From JAUWOY01 sp034431315 (GTDB lineage Bacteria > Chloroflexota > Anaerolineae > VGOG01): a stretch of DNA of 33,918 nucleotides. Below, piece by piece: positions 22,601-29,699 of the stretch. Below the pieces are notes generated by a model that saw only the letters and a list, made by a program, of their open reading frames with translations, did not search any database and was not told the DNA's origin. The number at the start of each line of letters is the position of its first letter. The stretch's first letter is position 1. The DNA lies in NCBI GenBank assembly GCA_034431315.1, contig DAOUDK010000047.1, positions 1-33,918 of the forward strand. The letters are read 5' to 3'. The position numbers were made by a program, and so were the translations under genes.

Positions 22601-24212
22601 TACTAGTAGGTGTCCTGGTGGCCGTCGCAGTCACCGTCACAGTCTCCCCGCACGTCTCGTCAACCCGAATGGGTATCTCATAGTAATCATTCTGGGTCTC
22701 ACTACAGGTGTCATAGACGAAGATTTTGATGGTGTAGTCGCCTTCGGGAGCGCCGGCTGGTATAGTCAAGCCAGCAACGATGTCGTTGTTCGTGCCGGGA
22801 CCGTAGATGGTCCTGGTATCCGTCCAGCTAGCCCTGGTAACGTTGTTGTGGTCAACGATGTTGACCTCGATCCTCACCTCCTGGCTCTGCAGGGTGGTGC
22901 GCAGTATCATCTGCAAGTACAACGGCCAACCAGGCTGATAGCAGGTTCTATCGGGGGCAGCCGAGTAGATGGACGCCGCCCCTCCGCCGCCACCCAGCAC
23001 CAACTGACCCCAGTCAATACTCACACACCAGCAGCCATCGTATTCGTCTATCAACACTTGCACCAGGTTGTTTCCCTGCTGCACCGAGAGGGGGTCAATG
23101 GAGAAGTGCGAAGTGCTCCACGTTTGGTTCCATCCGGTCAGGGTGCCAACGAAGTGGCCGTTAAAGTAGACCTCGTCTCGTTCCACTGGCCTGCCTGGGT
23201 CCTGTGGATCCCCCTCCTCATCAACGTCCCAGGCATAGATATTGAGCGCGGCACTCGTGATGGGTGACGGCAGGGAATCCAGGACGATATTGAACTCAAT
23301 GGGCGCCAAGGGATTCGTAAGGTCCGGGCACAGGGATTTATCACGTTCGTTGTAAATGCAGTCCGTGTTGCCCGGATACATATCCCCGTCGGCGTAGCCA
23401 TAGTGCTGATTGTTTTCGTTGTCTGTTTTTTGGATATAGCTCTTGTCCGATGCCCCAGGGCAGTCACCGGTTGCCGCCCGAAGAGTGACATCGTCTACGT
23501 AAGCTCCCTCGGAGTCATTGTAGCTCGAGTTACTTATGAAGAAGAAGGCGATCCAGACCTGGGATTGGCCGGTGACATCACCCAAAGTGTAGACATTGGT
23601 CAAATCGAAGCTCGTATATTGCCACCCACCAGAATTCCCGATGGCGACAGTGCCATAAAAATGGTTGCCGTCCAGGGAAGCGCCCCACAAAAGGTGATCA
23701 GGGTCAATAGTGTTATTCCAGCGGTAGAAAGTGAGCTCGGCGTCGGTGGCGCTGCTCAAATCGAAGGGGCCGTAGATCATATACGATTGGGCATTGTTGG
23801 GATAGTAGGACCCACATTGCAAGCTGCTACCGTTGGCTCCGCCGCCCACGGCCCAGGCACTATAACTCCCGTTATGGGGTCTACAGGTCCTCTTGGCCCA
23901 TTTGTAGTCGCCATCCCCGCTCTCGCCCAAGGTCCAGCCAGAGCTAGGGAACGTCCCTTCGAAGTCCTCGGTCATGATGTTGGTCCAGCCGTTAGCACTA
24001 CTGGCAATTTCTATGGGGCTATCCCAGACTATGCCAGAGGTGTCCAAGAACACCTGGCCTGGCTCAACCACAGATGAGGGCGTATCCGCCGGCTCAGGAG
24101 GGTCGGCAGACGCTGGCAAATTGAGCACCGCCGCCAGCAACACCGCTCCCAAAACCAGCACAACACCTCCAATCCTGAACCAGCGATTAGCAAAGACTCG
24201 ATAGTTTTTCAT
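19659..24212 (-). CDS. Large secreted protein with papain/C39-like and VWA domains and YLPIILK tail
   Basis: This 1517-residue protein has, in order: a signal peptide (residues 14-35); a jelly-roll/MAM-like domain (about 80-250, EDFEGTFPSSGWTL to YVDDVTLRA); the module shared with the neighbouring protease (about 258-521); a Thr/Pro linker (about 525-590); and a papain-fold domain with C625 (TYCGPLAVANCLWWF) and H766 (GGHFVTMAGVD). These are followed by a von Willebrand A domain with a complete MIDAS (D940-x-S-x-S, T1008, D1039), CARDB/Ig-like domains, and the tail VYLPIILKSYGS. The ATG has AAGGAGG upstream. Cys/His in that order fit a C39-like peptidase, but the activity is unproven. A surface adhesin-protease is inferred. 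Confidence 0.85.
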   Translation of the reverse strand: MKNYRVFANRWFRIGGVVLVLGAVLLAAVLNLPASADPPEPADTPSSVVEPGQVFLDTSGIVWDSPIEIASSANGWTNIMTEDFEGTFPSSGWTLGESGDGDYKWAKRTCRPHNGSYSAWAVGGGANGSSLQCGSYYPNNAQSYMIYGPFDLSSATDAELTFYRWNNTIDPDHLLWGASLDGNHFYGTVAIGNSGGWQYTSFDLTNVYTLGDVTGQSQVWIAFFFISNSSYNDSEGAYVDDVTLRAATGDCPGASDKSYIQKTDNENNQHYGYADGDMYPGNTDCIYNERDKSLCPDLTNPLAPIEFNIVLDSLPSPITSAALNIYAWDVDEEGDPQDPGRPVERDEVYFNGHFVGTLTGWNQTWSTSHFSIDPLSVQQGNNLVQVLIDEYDGCWCVSIDWGQLVLGGGGGAASIYSAAPDRTCYQPGWPLYLQMILRTTLQSQEVRIEVNIVDHNNVTRASWTDTRTIYGPGTNNDIVAGLTIPAGAPEGDYTIKIFVYDTCSETQNDYYEIPIRVDETCGETVTVTATATRTPTSTPTRTPTPTMTPTPTPTPTRTPTRTPTPTSTPTRTPTPTNTPTMTPTPTVTPYFKAGDWIDYAPSGMPDFDQRQYNWTYPGTQTWTYCGPLAVANCLWWFDSKMEPNPVSPRAKNDNYPMVSSYNPGQWDDHDPMNVRPFVDDLAWLMDTDGQRTGIPHSGTYLTDMYDAINQYLVDRGLDENYEVTLMPRPSLEWVEYEVERSEDVILLMGYWTWNSERQEWERLGGHFVTMAGVDSRNDLVFFSNPIKNSAEAGWSGRVLDGSLLLPHDPGHPYDLHNDAGNVSHDMYWAVPTDSPGGIWGPFAYADSYDAIAAFAGQNFSRDFPERYRPSRDLSEYAQAAIQTEVEYAIAISPVCTVDGTKKASPVQVKAGENAAVVLTITGHGDCPVSARHADVMLVIDRSGSMEGMPLQDAKDAAKAFVDGLDLSPGADQVGLVSYSSSAILNHWLSQSSGTVRAAIDALMSGGQTNITDGINKAQEELESVRHVPENRPIMILMTDGQHNVGSGPGPAADAAKAKGTRIITIGLGNVDETELKNLASSPGDYYYAPTSDELEHIYEQIAGTITGMPATNIILTDTLALNVELVPNSFFGLPLPSVDWTNKVIVWEIPVLGRDETKTFGYRVHVPEDTPGGELCFNESTIATYVNSNGHDDALIYPPACVTVKPSLHDVYCKDHLTDDGSVPSNPNFEAWWESPDIWNRRQADGVEQHENPQAGQVNYVYVKVRNRGNALMTNVNVDLYWAVGAAMIAPGDWQLIGTQTIASLPAGQSQSVSFPWQPTIGGHTCFYAEIYASLDPVTNKWLVPFDNNLCQRNLHVIEDEAGWSDNDVVIGNPQGSSTHADVTVDGEDIPPGSTAYVDFEDEEVFDEWQDSGGDLEGGEVVPGTTSVQLDINTNASASGLSAATGVIEAVIGRIPLGPNEKTVITLRLEIPPGSESEPELEVREQIGGQDVGGSTYRPPAAPGRVYLPIILKSYGS
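22446..22640 (-). repeat. Thr/Pro-coding minisatellite
   Basis: Short degenerate units encode TPTRTPTPT-type residues linking two domains of the 1517-residue protein. A second tract, 16270-16425, serves the neighbouring protease. Such tracts are prone to length change. Confidence 0.75.
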
Positions 24213-24256
24213 CTTTTTTCCTCCTTGTCACCCAGTGGTGACTTCTGTATTTGGGA

Positions 24257-24278
24257 TGTCGAGCAGAGATGCTCGACA
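24257..24278. repeat. Hairpin in the leader of the 1517-residue gene
   Basis: A 9-bp perfect stem (TGTCGAGCA with its complement) and a GAGA loop lie 45 bp upstream of the start codon. Only a regulatory role in the 5' UTR can be suggested. The rest of 24213-24489 holds no gene. Confidence 0.45.
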
Positions 24279-24416
24279 CCAAAGTAATAATGGCCTCCTT
24301 GAGCTGGAGGCACTGACTCGATGGCTCCAGGTATGTAAGTGGCAGTAGTTTACCACATAACTTCTGAGATGTCAAAACGGATTGCAGCGGACGTGTCGAA
24401 AGGGGTACGTTCTTAT

Positions 24417-24446
24417 GGTAGGGGCAACCGCGCGGTTGCCCCTACC
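24417..24446. repeat. Perfect 30-bp palindrome
   Basis: GGTAGGGGCAACCGC is followed directly by its complement. This GTAGGGGCAACC-type palindrome is a familiar dispersed repeat in Chloroflexota and cyanobacteria. It sits downstream of the VIT-VWA gene and may act as its 3' hairpin. Confidence 0.75.
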
Positions 24447-24489
24447 GATGGGCTTTTCGAAAAGCAGGGGAAGGGTTGAGAAGGCTCGT

Positions 24490-26844
24490 CTAACGTCTCC
24501 GCCAGGCAAAAGCTAGGCCCAGCAGGGGCAGCACCGCGCTGAGAGCCGCGCCGGGGCAGATCGGCTTCCCCTGGCCCTCCGTCGAAGCTGGGGCTGTGGT
24601 CGGGGTAGGCTCAGCCGAGTGGACGGTGGGCGTAGGTTCAGGAGCTTGGACGGTGGGTGACGGTTCCGTCGGCCTTGCGACCGGGCTCAGGACAGGCCTT
24701 GTGACCGGGGTCAGAGCAATCTCGTAGTCCCCTTCGATCACCTCGTAGGCCTGGCCCTCCAGGACGACGATGACGTGCTGGCCCAGGGCGAAGTATTTGC
24801 CCCACTCCAGCCGCGCCGCGAGGAGATCGAAATAGCCCTCGGTGCCGAATCCCACCTTGGCCGTCTCCATCCGATCCGGCTCGTAGAGAGTGTCGGTCCA
24901 CATCCCATCGTACAGGACGAAGGCCTTTTCGCCCACGTGCTTGACTTCGGCGGCAGTCGGCGCGGCCACCGTGTCCGCATCGCGCAGGGATTCCTGAATG
25001 ACGCTCTTCTCCACCGCCTCTGCCCCGAAGGCCGGCGCTGGGGTGGCCATAATCTGGACTTCCTTCTCGACAATGACCTCCCGTCCAGCCTCGGTCAGCG
25101 CCCTCTCTGTTTCTTCCACCAGGAAGGACGTGTAAGGGGTGATGATGCCATAGCGCACGCTCAGGCTCACGATCTCGTCTACCAGCTCCCTGCTCTCACC
25201 GTGGAGCCGGATTTGGCTCAGCAGATAGCCGATCTTGCGCGTCGCCCAGAGGCGAGGTATGAACGACTCGCCCCCCTCGTTCCGAAAGTGGAGGTCTTCG
25301 TAAGCAAAACGCTGAAGACGGTCATTCACCTCGCCCTCCAGGGTGACGGTGGTGAAACCGCCCTGGCGATAGCGACCCACCAGCACCAGTTGAGTGCCCG
25401 CGAAGAGATCGGGCAGGGGGTAAGGATAGGTATCCTCGATGTGCACAGCGCCGAAATCGAGATCGAGATCGGCCAGAAGCGGCGAGCTGACCTTGGCGTA
25501 GAAGGCCGAGACCTCCTCTTCGATAGACTGCCCCGGCCGCACGTACGCGCTGGCCCCGCGGTGGCTCTGAGCCAGCGTGTCCAGCAGGACGGTGTTGACC
25601 TCATCGCCCACGCCGAAGGTGAAAACCCTGGCCGCCTTTGTGGCCGACTGGGCGACATTGGCGATGATCTGCTCCGTGTTAACAACTCCCTCTGTAGCCA
25701 GGCCATCGGTGAGGAAGATGATGAGCGTGGGCCGCTCTTCTTCGGCCTGGGCCAGAGCTTCTAACAGGGCGCGGTTGATGTCGGTGCCGCCCACGGCTTC
25801 CAGTTCCCGCACGAAGTACAGGGCCTCGTTTCGCTCCTCAGTTGGCTGGAGCCTGGTGGCATACTGACGCACGCCCGTGCTGAAAGCGATGACGTTGAAC
25901 CGGTCCTCGTCGTTCAGGTTATCGAGCACAAACTCCAGCGCGCCCTTCGCCTGAGCCAGCTTCTCGCCTCGCATGCTGCCCGAGGTGTCCAGGACGAGGA
26001 TAACGTCTTTGGCCACCACCTCTCTCTCATCGACCTCGACCTTGGGGGCGACGAGCAGGAGGAAGAAGCCGTCCTCATCGGGTTGGCGGTAGCTCAGCAG
26101 GTTGAGCCCGAAATCCTCGTCTGAGATGGTGTAATAGAGTTCGAAATCGCGGTCGGGAAGCACGTCGTACTCCTCGTAGCCCACTGTGGCGTTGTATTCG
26201 CCACGACGATCCACCGCCACCTGGTGGCTGGAGGAATAGATGGCCTTGATGGGCTCGTTGGAATGTAGCTCCACGCTGATGGCCACTTCCTCCAGGGGCC
26301 TGGCGGAAAACCGCTCGGTGTCCAGGGGGTAAACGTACTTGACCAGCCCTCTCTCCATCGGGAGCATCTGGCTGTACTCCAGCTCGACGCGCCGTTCCCC
26401 GTGGGGGGGGATGGGGAAGATACGAGCCTGGAAAGCGTTCCTGCCCACGTATTCGAGGAGAGCAGGGTCTTTGCGGCGGCGCACGATGTCCTCGTAGATG
26501 CGGCGGGCCTGGTCCTTGTCGAGGATCTGGCCTTCCAGCTTCTCCCCATCCACCCACATGGAGAACTCCGAGATCGCCGCCTCCTCGGGCAGAGGGAAGA
26601 TGTAAGTGCCCTCCATCTCGTAGCGCGCTTCGTTGACAAAGACCTGATCCACGTGAGTGGTAGCCACCTGGTTCTCAATGGTCACCCTCACGCGGTGATA
26701 CTTGATGGTCAGGTTGGGAACTTCGGTGATCGGGACGTGGGGGGGCGGCTTGGGGATAATGATACCGTCGGCGTACGAAGTTCCCGCCGTAGCTGCGACC
26801 AATCCCAGAAGCAAAACTGTAGCTAACAAAATTCTCCTCTTCAT
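24490..26844 (-). CDS. Secreted VIT and von Willebrand A domain protein with C-terminal membrane anchor
   Basis: The 784-residue protein has a signal peptide (ILLATVLLLGLVAATAG) and a VIT domain (about 28-160, with VDQVFVNEARYEMEGTYIFPLP and GRNAFQARIFPIPPHGERR). A VWA domain with complete MIDAS (D286-x-S-x-S290, T354, D380) follows, then a long linker and Pro/Thr-rich tail, and a C-terminal hydrophobic segment ending in WRRR. That end (short CPG motif, membrane helix, Arg cluster) looks like a tripartite sorting signal of the CTERM kind. The same architecture occurs in inter-alpha-trypsin-inhibitor heavy chains and bacterial homologues. I start at the ATG at 26844, which follows AAAGGAGG; the open frame extends 55 codons further without support. 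The partner protein is unknown. Confidence 0.88.
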   Translation of the reverse strand: MKRRILLATVLLLGLVAATAGTSYADGIIIPKPPPHVPITEVPNLTIKYHRVRVTIENQVATTHVDQVFVNEARYEMEGTYIFPLPEEAAISEFSMWVDGEKLEGQILDKDQARRIYEDIVRRRKDPALLEYVGRNAFQARIFPIPPHGERRVELEYSQMLPMERGLVKYVYPLDTERFSARPLEEVAISVELHSNEPIKAIYSSSHQVAVDRRGEYNATVGYEEYDVLPDRDFELYYTISDEDFGLNLLSYRQPDEDGFFLLLVAPKVEVDEREVVAKDVILVLDTSGSMRGEKLAQAKGALEFVLDNLNDEDRFNVIAFSTGVRQYATRLQPTEERNEALYFVRELEAVGGTDINRALLEALAQAEEERPTLIIFLTDGLATEGVVNTEQIIANVAQSATKAARVFTFGVGDEVNTVLLDTLAQSHRGASAYVRPGQSIEEEVSAFYAKVSSPLLADLDLDFGAVHIEDTYPYPLPDLFAGTQLVLVGRYRQGGFTTVTLEGEVNDRLQRFAYEDLHFRNEGGESFIPRLWATRKIGYLLSQIRLHGESRELVDEIVSLSVRYGIITPYTSFLVEETERALTEAGREVIVEKEVQIMATPAPAFGAEAVEKSVIQESLRDADTVAAPTAAEVKHVGEKAFVLYDGMWTDTLYEPDRMETAKVGFGTEGYFDLLAARLEWGKYFALGQHVIVVLEGQAYEVIEGDYEIALTPVTRPVLSPVARPTEPSPTVQAPEPTPTVHSAEPTPTTAPASTEGQGKPICPGAALSAVLPLLGLAFAWRRR

Positions 26845-26935
26845 CTTCGTGACCTCCTTTTGGACACAGTATGTCAATTCAGTTACTAGACGCGAAGAGG
26901 ATGAAAAAGGTTCCCTCGAAGCCGAAATGCCGGGC

Positions 26936-26964
26936 TTGACAAGATAGCCAAGATAGTATAAAAT
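26936..26964 (+). promoter_or_regulatory. Promoter of the tRNA cluster
   Basis: TTGACA (26936-26941) and TAAAAT (26959-26964) are 17 bp apart, and the tRNA-Phe gene begins 17 bp later. An overlapping TATAAA with 15-bp spacing is also possible. Confidence 0.75.
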
Positions 26965-26981
26965 AACCCTGCTGAAGATTG

Positions 26982-27055
26982 GCCGAGGTAGCTCAGCTTG
27001 GTAGAGCACCTGACTGAAAATCAGGGTGTCCCCAGTTCAAATCTGGGCCTCGGCA
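26982..27055 (+). tRNA. tRNA-Phe (GAA)
   Basis: Acceptor GCCGAGG pairs with CCTCGGC. The D-arm is GCTC/GAGC, the anticodon stem CCTGA/TCAGG holds the loop CTGAAAA, and the T-arm is CCCAG/CTGGG with TTCAAAT. CCA is not encoded. Confidence 0.95.
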
Positions 27056-27065
27056 CTGGCGAACT

Positions 27066-27139
<74 letters not shown>

Positions 27140-27161
27140 TTGCAAGAGCTAATGGCTGAGT

Positions 27162-27235
27162 GGCGACGTCGCCAAGTGGTAAGGCGAGGGTCTGCAAAAC
27201 CCTTATCGCCGGTTCAAATCCGGCCGTCGCCTCCA
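27162..27235 (+). tRNA. tRNA-Cys (GCA)
   Basis: Acceptor GGCGACG pairs with CGTCGCC. The anticodon loop CTGCAAA sits on stem AGGGT/ACCCT. The 3' end reads TCCA, so CCA is encoded. Confidence 0.95.
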
Positions 27236-27252
27236 AAATAATCGGTGACCAA

Positions 27253-27286
27253 GGCTGATAGCGAGACGAGTTGCTATCAGCCCTTT
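27253..27286 (+). terminator. Hairpin after tRNA-Cys
   Basis: A 10-bp perfect stem (GGCTGATAGC with its complement, 10-nt loop) is followed by CTTTG. It may end the Phe-Gly-Cys transcript or separate tRNA-Leu from it. Confidence 0.6.
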
Positions 27287-27292
27287 GTCTAT

Positions 27293-27375
27293 GGGGCGGT
27301 GGCGAAATGGCAGACGCTGCGGACTTAAAATCCGCTGGAGGCAACTCCATGAGGGTTCGAATCCCTCCCGCCCTA
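27293..27375 (+). tRNA. tRNA-Leu (TAA)
   Basis: The 83-nt gene has acceptor GGGGCGG pairing with CCGCCCT (one G-U pair). The anticodon loop CTTAAAA sits on stem GCGGA/TCCGC. The long variable arm (TGGAG-GCAA-CTCCA) is typical of Leu, and the T-loop is TTCGAAT. Confidence 0.93.
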
Positions 27376-27392
27376 CAGATATCCAGGATAGG

Positions 27393-27427
27393 GAAGGCCC
27401 TTCCGTTGCGGAAGGGCCTTCTTCACT
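27393..27427 (+). terminator. Rho-independent terminator of the tRNA cluster
   Basis: A perfect 13-bp stem (GAAGGCCCTTCCG with its complement) and a TTG loop are followed by TTCACTTGTTATT. Confidence 0.85.
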
Positions 27428-27476
27428 TGTTATTGCTTGTTGTGTGCCGGCCATGTCCGACAGCGCCCAAATCTGA

Positions 27477-28256
27477 CTACCCAATGGCCTCGGTTGGATC
27501 AGAGGGCACATAGCCTTCGCAGTAGAAGCCCCGCAGCGGCGCTGGCGCATCACAGCTTTCTCGCCCATCAAGCAAGCGCGCGCCCAATTCGATGCGGATG
27601 TGGGACTCCCTATCCGGACAGTTCGGGTCATACAGGTAGATCGTGCCCTGTGTCTCATCCACCTCGTCGTAGCCGATGGCCAGAACCTGATGGTTATAGT
27701 AGACGTTCTCTGTGTCGCGCACCAGCCCAAGCGGAATCGGCTCGCCGGCGTCCACGAAGGCCTTCAGCTTTGCCCACTCCTCTTTTGATCGCTCCAGCAG
27801 CCGGGCGGCTCCTCCTCGAAACAGGCGGCCCTGGGGAACGTAGTTCAAAGTGATCAGCCAGGCCATGACCCTGGCGCCGTCGCTGACCAGGCTGTCCAAC
27901 TGTCGCTTCCATAGATAGGCGCGCAGAGGCGTCCCTGAGGCGGGTTGATCGTTGGCATGCTGCCCCCTGGGGACAGGGAGCCCAGCCTGGTAGAAGTCGA
28001 GGGCGGAGAAGCACATCCCCCCACACAGACCATACCCCTGGGCGAGGTCGCTTTCCAGCTTGTCGCGCAGGGCCACGATGCCGCGAGAGATGAGGAGACG
28101 TCCGACCAGCCCGAACGCAGCCGCCCCAAGAATGCGCCCCCGCGTGAGATAGCCAGCGAAAGCTTCGTGCAACTGCTGCCGCTCCACTTCGTCGAGTTGC
28201 CACCAATTCACGAACGCAAAACCGTGCACCTGAGGGTCAAACGCTGTCCTGGGCAT
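27477..28256 (-). CDS. Putative papain-like (C39-type fold) protein of unknown function
   Basis: I do not recognise a named family. The 259-residue protein shows the order of a papain-fold hydrolase: C78 in QGYGLCGGMCFSALDFY, H189 in YNHQVLAIGYDE, and an Asp/Asn in YLYDPNCPD shortly after. There is no signal peptide; a short hydrophobic stretch near residue 45 (GAAAFGLVGRLLI) could touch a membrane. I start at the ATG at 28256 because AAAGGAGG lies just upstream. It follows the phosphodiesterase gene by 11 bp, so the two should be co-transcribed. It could be a peptidase, transglutaminase-like enzyme or inactive sensor; the substrate is unknown. Confidence 0.65.
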   Translation of the reverse strand: MPRTAFDPQVHGFAFVNWWQLDEVERQQLHEAFAGYLTRGRILGAAAFGLVGRLLISRGIVALRDKLESDLAQGYGLCGGMCFSALDFYQAGLPVPRGQHANDQPASGTPLRAYLWKRQLDSLVSDGARVMAWLITLNYVPQGRLFRGGAARLLERSKEEWAKLKAFVDAGEPIPLGLVRDTENVYYNHQVLAIGYDEVDETQGTIYLYDPNCPDRESHIRIELGARLLDGRESCDAPAPLRGFYCEGYVPSDPTEAIG

Positions 28257-28267
28257 GATAACCTCCT

Positions 28268-29698
28268 TTACTTCCCCCAACTTCCAATGACGCTTCCCTG
28301 CATATCCTGCGGAATCGGCAAGCCAAACGCCTCCAGAATCGTTGGCGCGATGTCCATAAGTTGACGGGCAGCCACCTGCTGGCCGCCGCCCTTCACTCGC
28401 GGATTGGCCAGGATGAACATCCCATTCTCGGCGTGATTGGCGTCATCCGGGCCGATGTCGTTCTCAAAAGTGTAGACGCCCCCGTGCCCAAAGCTGCCCA
28501 CCGAACGCCAGGAGAGATCGCCGAAATAGACAATCAGGTCGGGGGCGATGTTGCGCACCTCGCGGTAGACCTCCTGAGGCTTGAAGACCCGCGTCCCGAT
28601 GTCGCTCCCGTCCGGTGCGGGAATGGCGCGGAGCACATCGGCCAGCTCATCGCGGAAGGCCTCGTACCCCGCGGCCGGGACCGTCCCCTGCGGCTCGCGC
28701 CCCTCCACGTTGATAAAGATGCGCGCGTAATAGCCGCCGGATCCCCACACCCTGGTTTTGCCCCAATCTACCTTTACCTTGCCAAAAGGGGTTAGCCCTT
28801 CTCCCTCGGGTTCCTCCTCCAACACCAGATACCCCTCCCGGCGCAGCCACTCGTTGACGCAGATGCCTCCGTGCATCGCCTTGATCCCGTGATCCGAGAC
28901 GACCAGAATCGTCGTCTCCTCAGGCACCAGCTCCAGCAGCGTCCCGATCTGCCGATCCAGGTGAATGTAGTAGTCGCGGATAGCGTGCTGATACTTGTTG
29001 CCCGGCTCGTGTTTGGGATGAGTCGTGTCGTGATACTTCCACATCCCGTGGTGAATCCGGTCCACCCCCATATCCACAAACATGAAGAAGTCCCACGGCT
29101 TGTTCTCCATCAGATAGCGCATCACCTTGAACTGCTTTTCGTTCATGGTGTAGATCTGCTGGAGCAAAAAGTCCTTGTCCTCGGTGCGGAACTGGCGCAC
29201 GTCCACGTCGTACTCTTCCCCGTCCAGCGCCCGCTCGATCTCGTAGCGCAGCTCGTTGGGGTAGGTATACTGCTTTTCCACCGACGGGGTGAGAAAGCCG
29301 GAGATGAGACAGCCGTTGACCGGTCGGATCGGGTAGGTTTGCGGCACGCCGACCACGATGACCCGCTTACCCGCCTCGCCCAGGATGTCCCAGACCCGCT
29401 TTTCCTTCATCGCCGCACCGGTGGCAATGGTCATCTTATCGTAGGAATAATCAGCCCGGTTGCGGAAGCCGTAAAAGCCCAGCACCCCCGGATCCTTACC
29501 GCTGAGCATCGAGCTCCAGGCCGGCACGGTGATGGCGGGAATCGAGGACATCAAGTCGCCATAAATGCCACCCTCCATCAACCGGCGCAGATTGGGCAGT
29601 TGGTCGCGCCAGGCATCAAAGACCAACTCCGGCGCGGCGCAGTCCAGGCCGATGACGAAGACTTTTGGTTGCTTCCGTTTGCGCAGGAAGTTGAACAT
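28268..29698 (-). CDS. Alkaline-phosphatase-superfamily phosphodiesterase (type I phosphodiesterase/nucleotide pyrophosphatase-like)
   Basis: The 476-residue protein carries the metal and nucleophile sites of this superfamily. D19 is in VIGLDCAAP, the likely nucleophile T57 is in PAITVPAWSSM, D213 with nearby His is in GVDRIHHGMW, and D269-H270 is in VVSDHGIKAMHGG. A further His lies in FGHGGVYTF near the end. No signal peptide is seen, so it is probably cytoplasmic. It may cleave a phosphodiester, a nucleotide sugar or a sulfate-bearing nucleotide; homologues are annotated loosely. The ATG comes one base after the stop of the Uma2 gene (TAACATG), which points to translational coupling and settles the start. 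Confidence 0.85.
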   Translation of the reverse strand: MFNFLRKRKQPKVFVIGLDCAAPELVFDAWRDQLPNLRRLMEGGIYGDLMSSIPAITVPAWSSMLSGKDPGVLGFYGFRNRADYSYDKMTIATGAAMKEKRVWDILGEAGKRVIVVGVPQTYPIRPVNGCLISGFLTPSVEKQYTYPNELRYEIERALDGEEYDVDVRQFRTEDKDFLLQQIYTMNEKQFKVMRYLMENKPWDFFMFVDMGVDRIHHGMWKYHDTTHPKHEPGNKYQHAIRDYYIHLDRQIGTLLELVPEETTILVVSDHGIKAMHGGICVNEWLRREGYLVLEEEPEGEGLTPFGKVKVDWGKTRVWGSGGYYARIFINVEGREPQGTVPAAGYEAFRDELADVLRAIPAPDGSDIGTRVFKPQEVYREVRNIAPDLIVYFGDLSWRSVGSFGHGGVYTFENDIGPDDANHAENGMFILANPRVKGGGQQVAARQLMDIAPTILEAFGLPIPQDMQGSVIGSWGK

Positions 29699-29699
29699 G

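Noticed and set aside
22446..22640. Possible CRISPR-like or other repeat array
   Set aside because: The units are short degenerate Thr/Pro codons with no spacers, wholly inside a reading frame.
22353..23267. Plus-strand frames opposite the 1517-residue gene, including a Val/Gly repeat protein at 22456-22683
   Set aside because: The GVGVLVGVLVG pattern is only the complement of the Thr/Pro-coding minisatellite. The other frame lacks domains and RBS.
27271..27513. 80-codon plus-strand frame starting in the tRNA cluster
   Set aside because: It reads through tRNA-Leu and the terminator hairpin, so it is not a gene.
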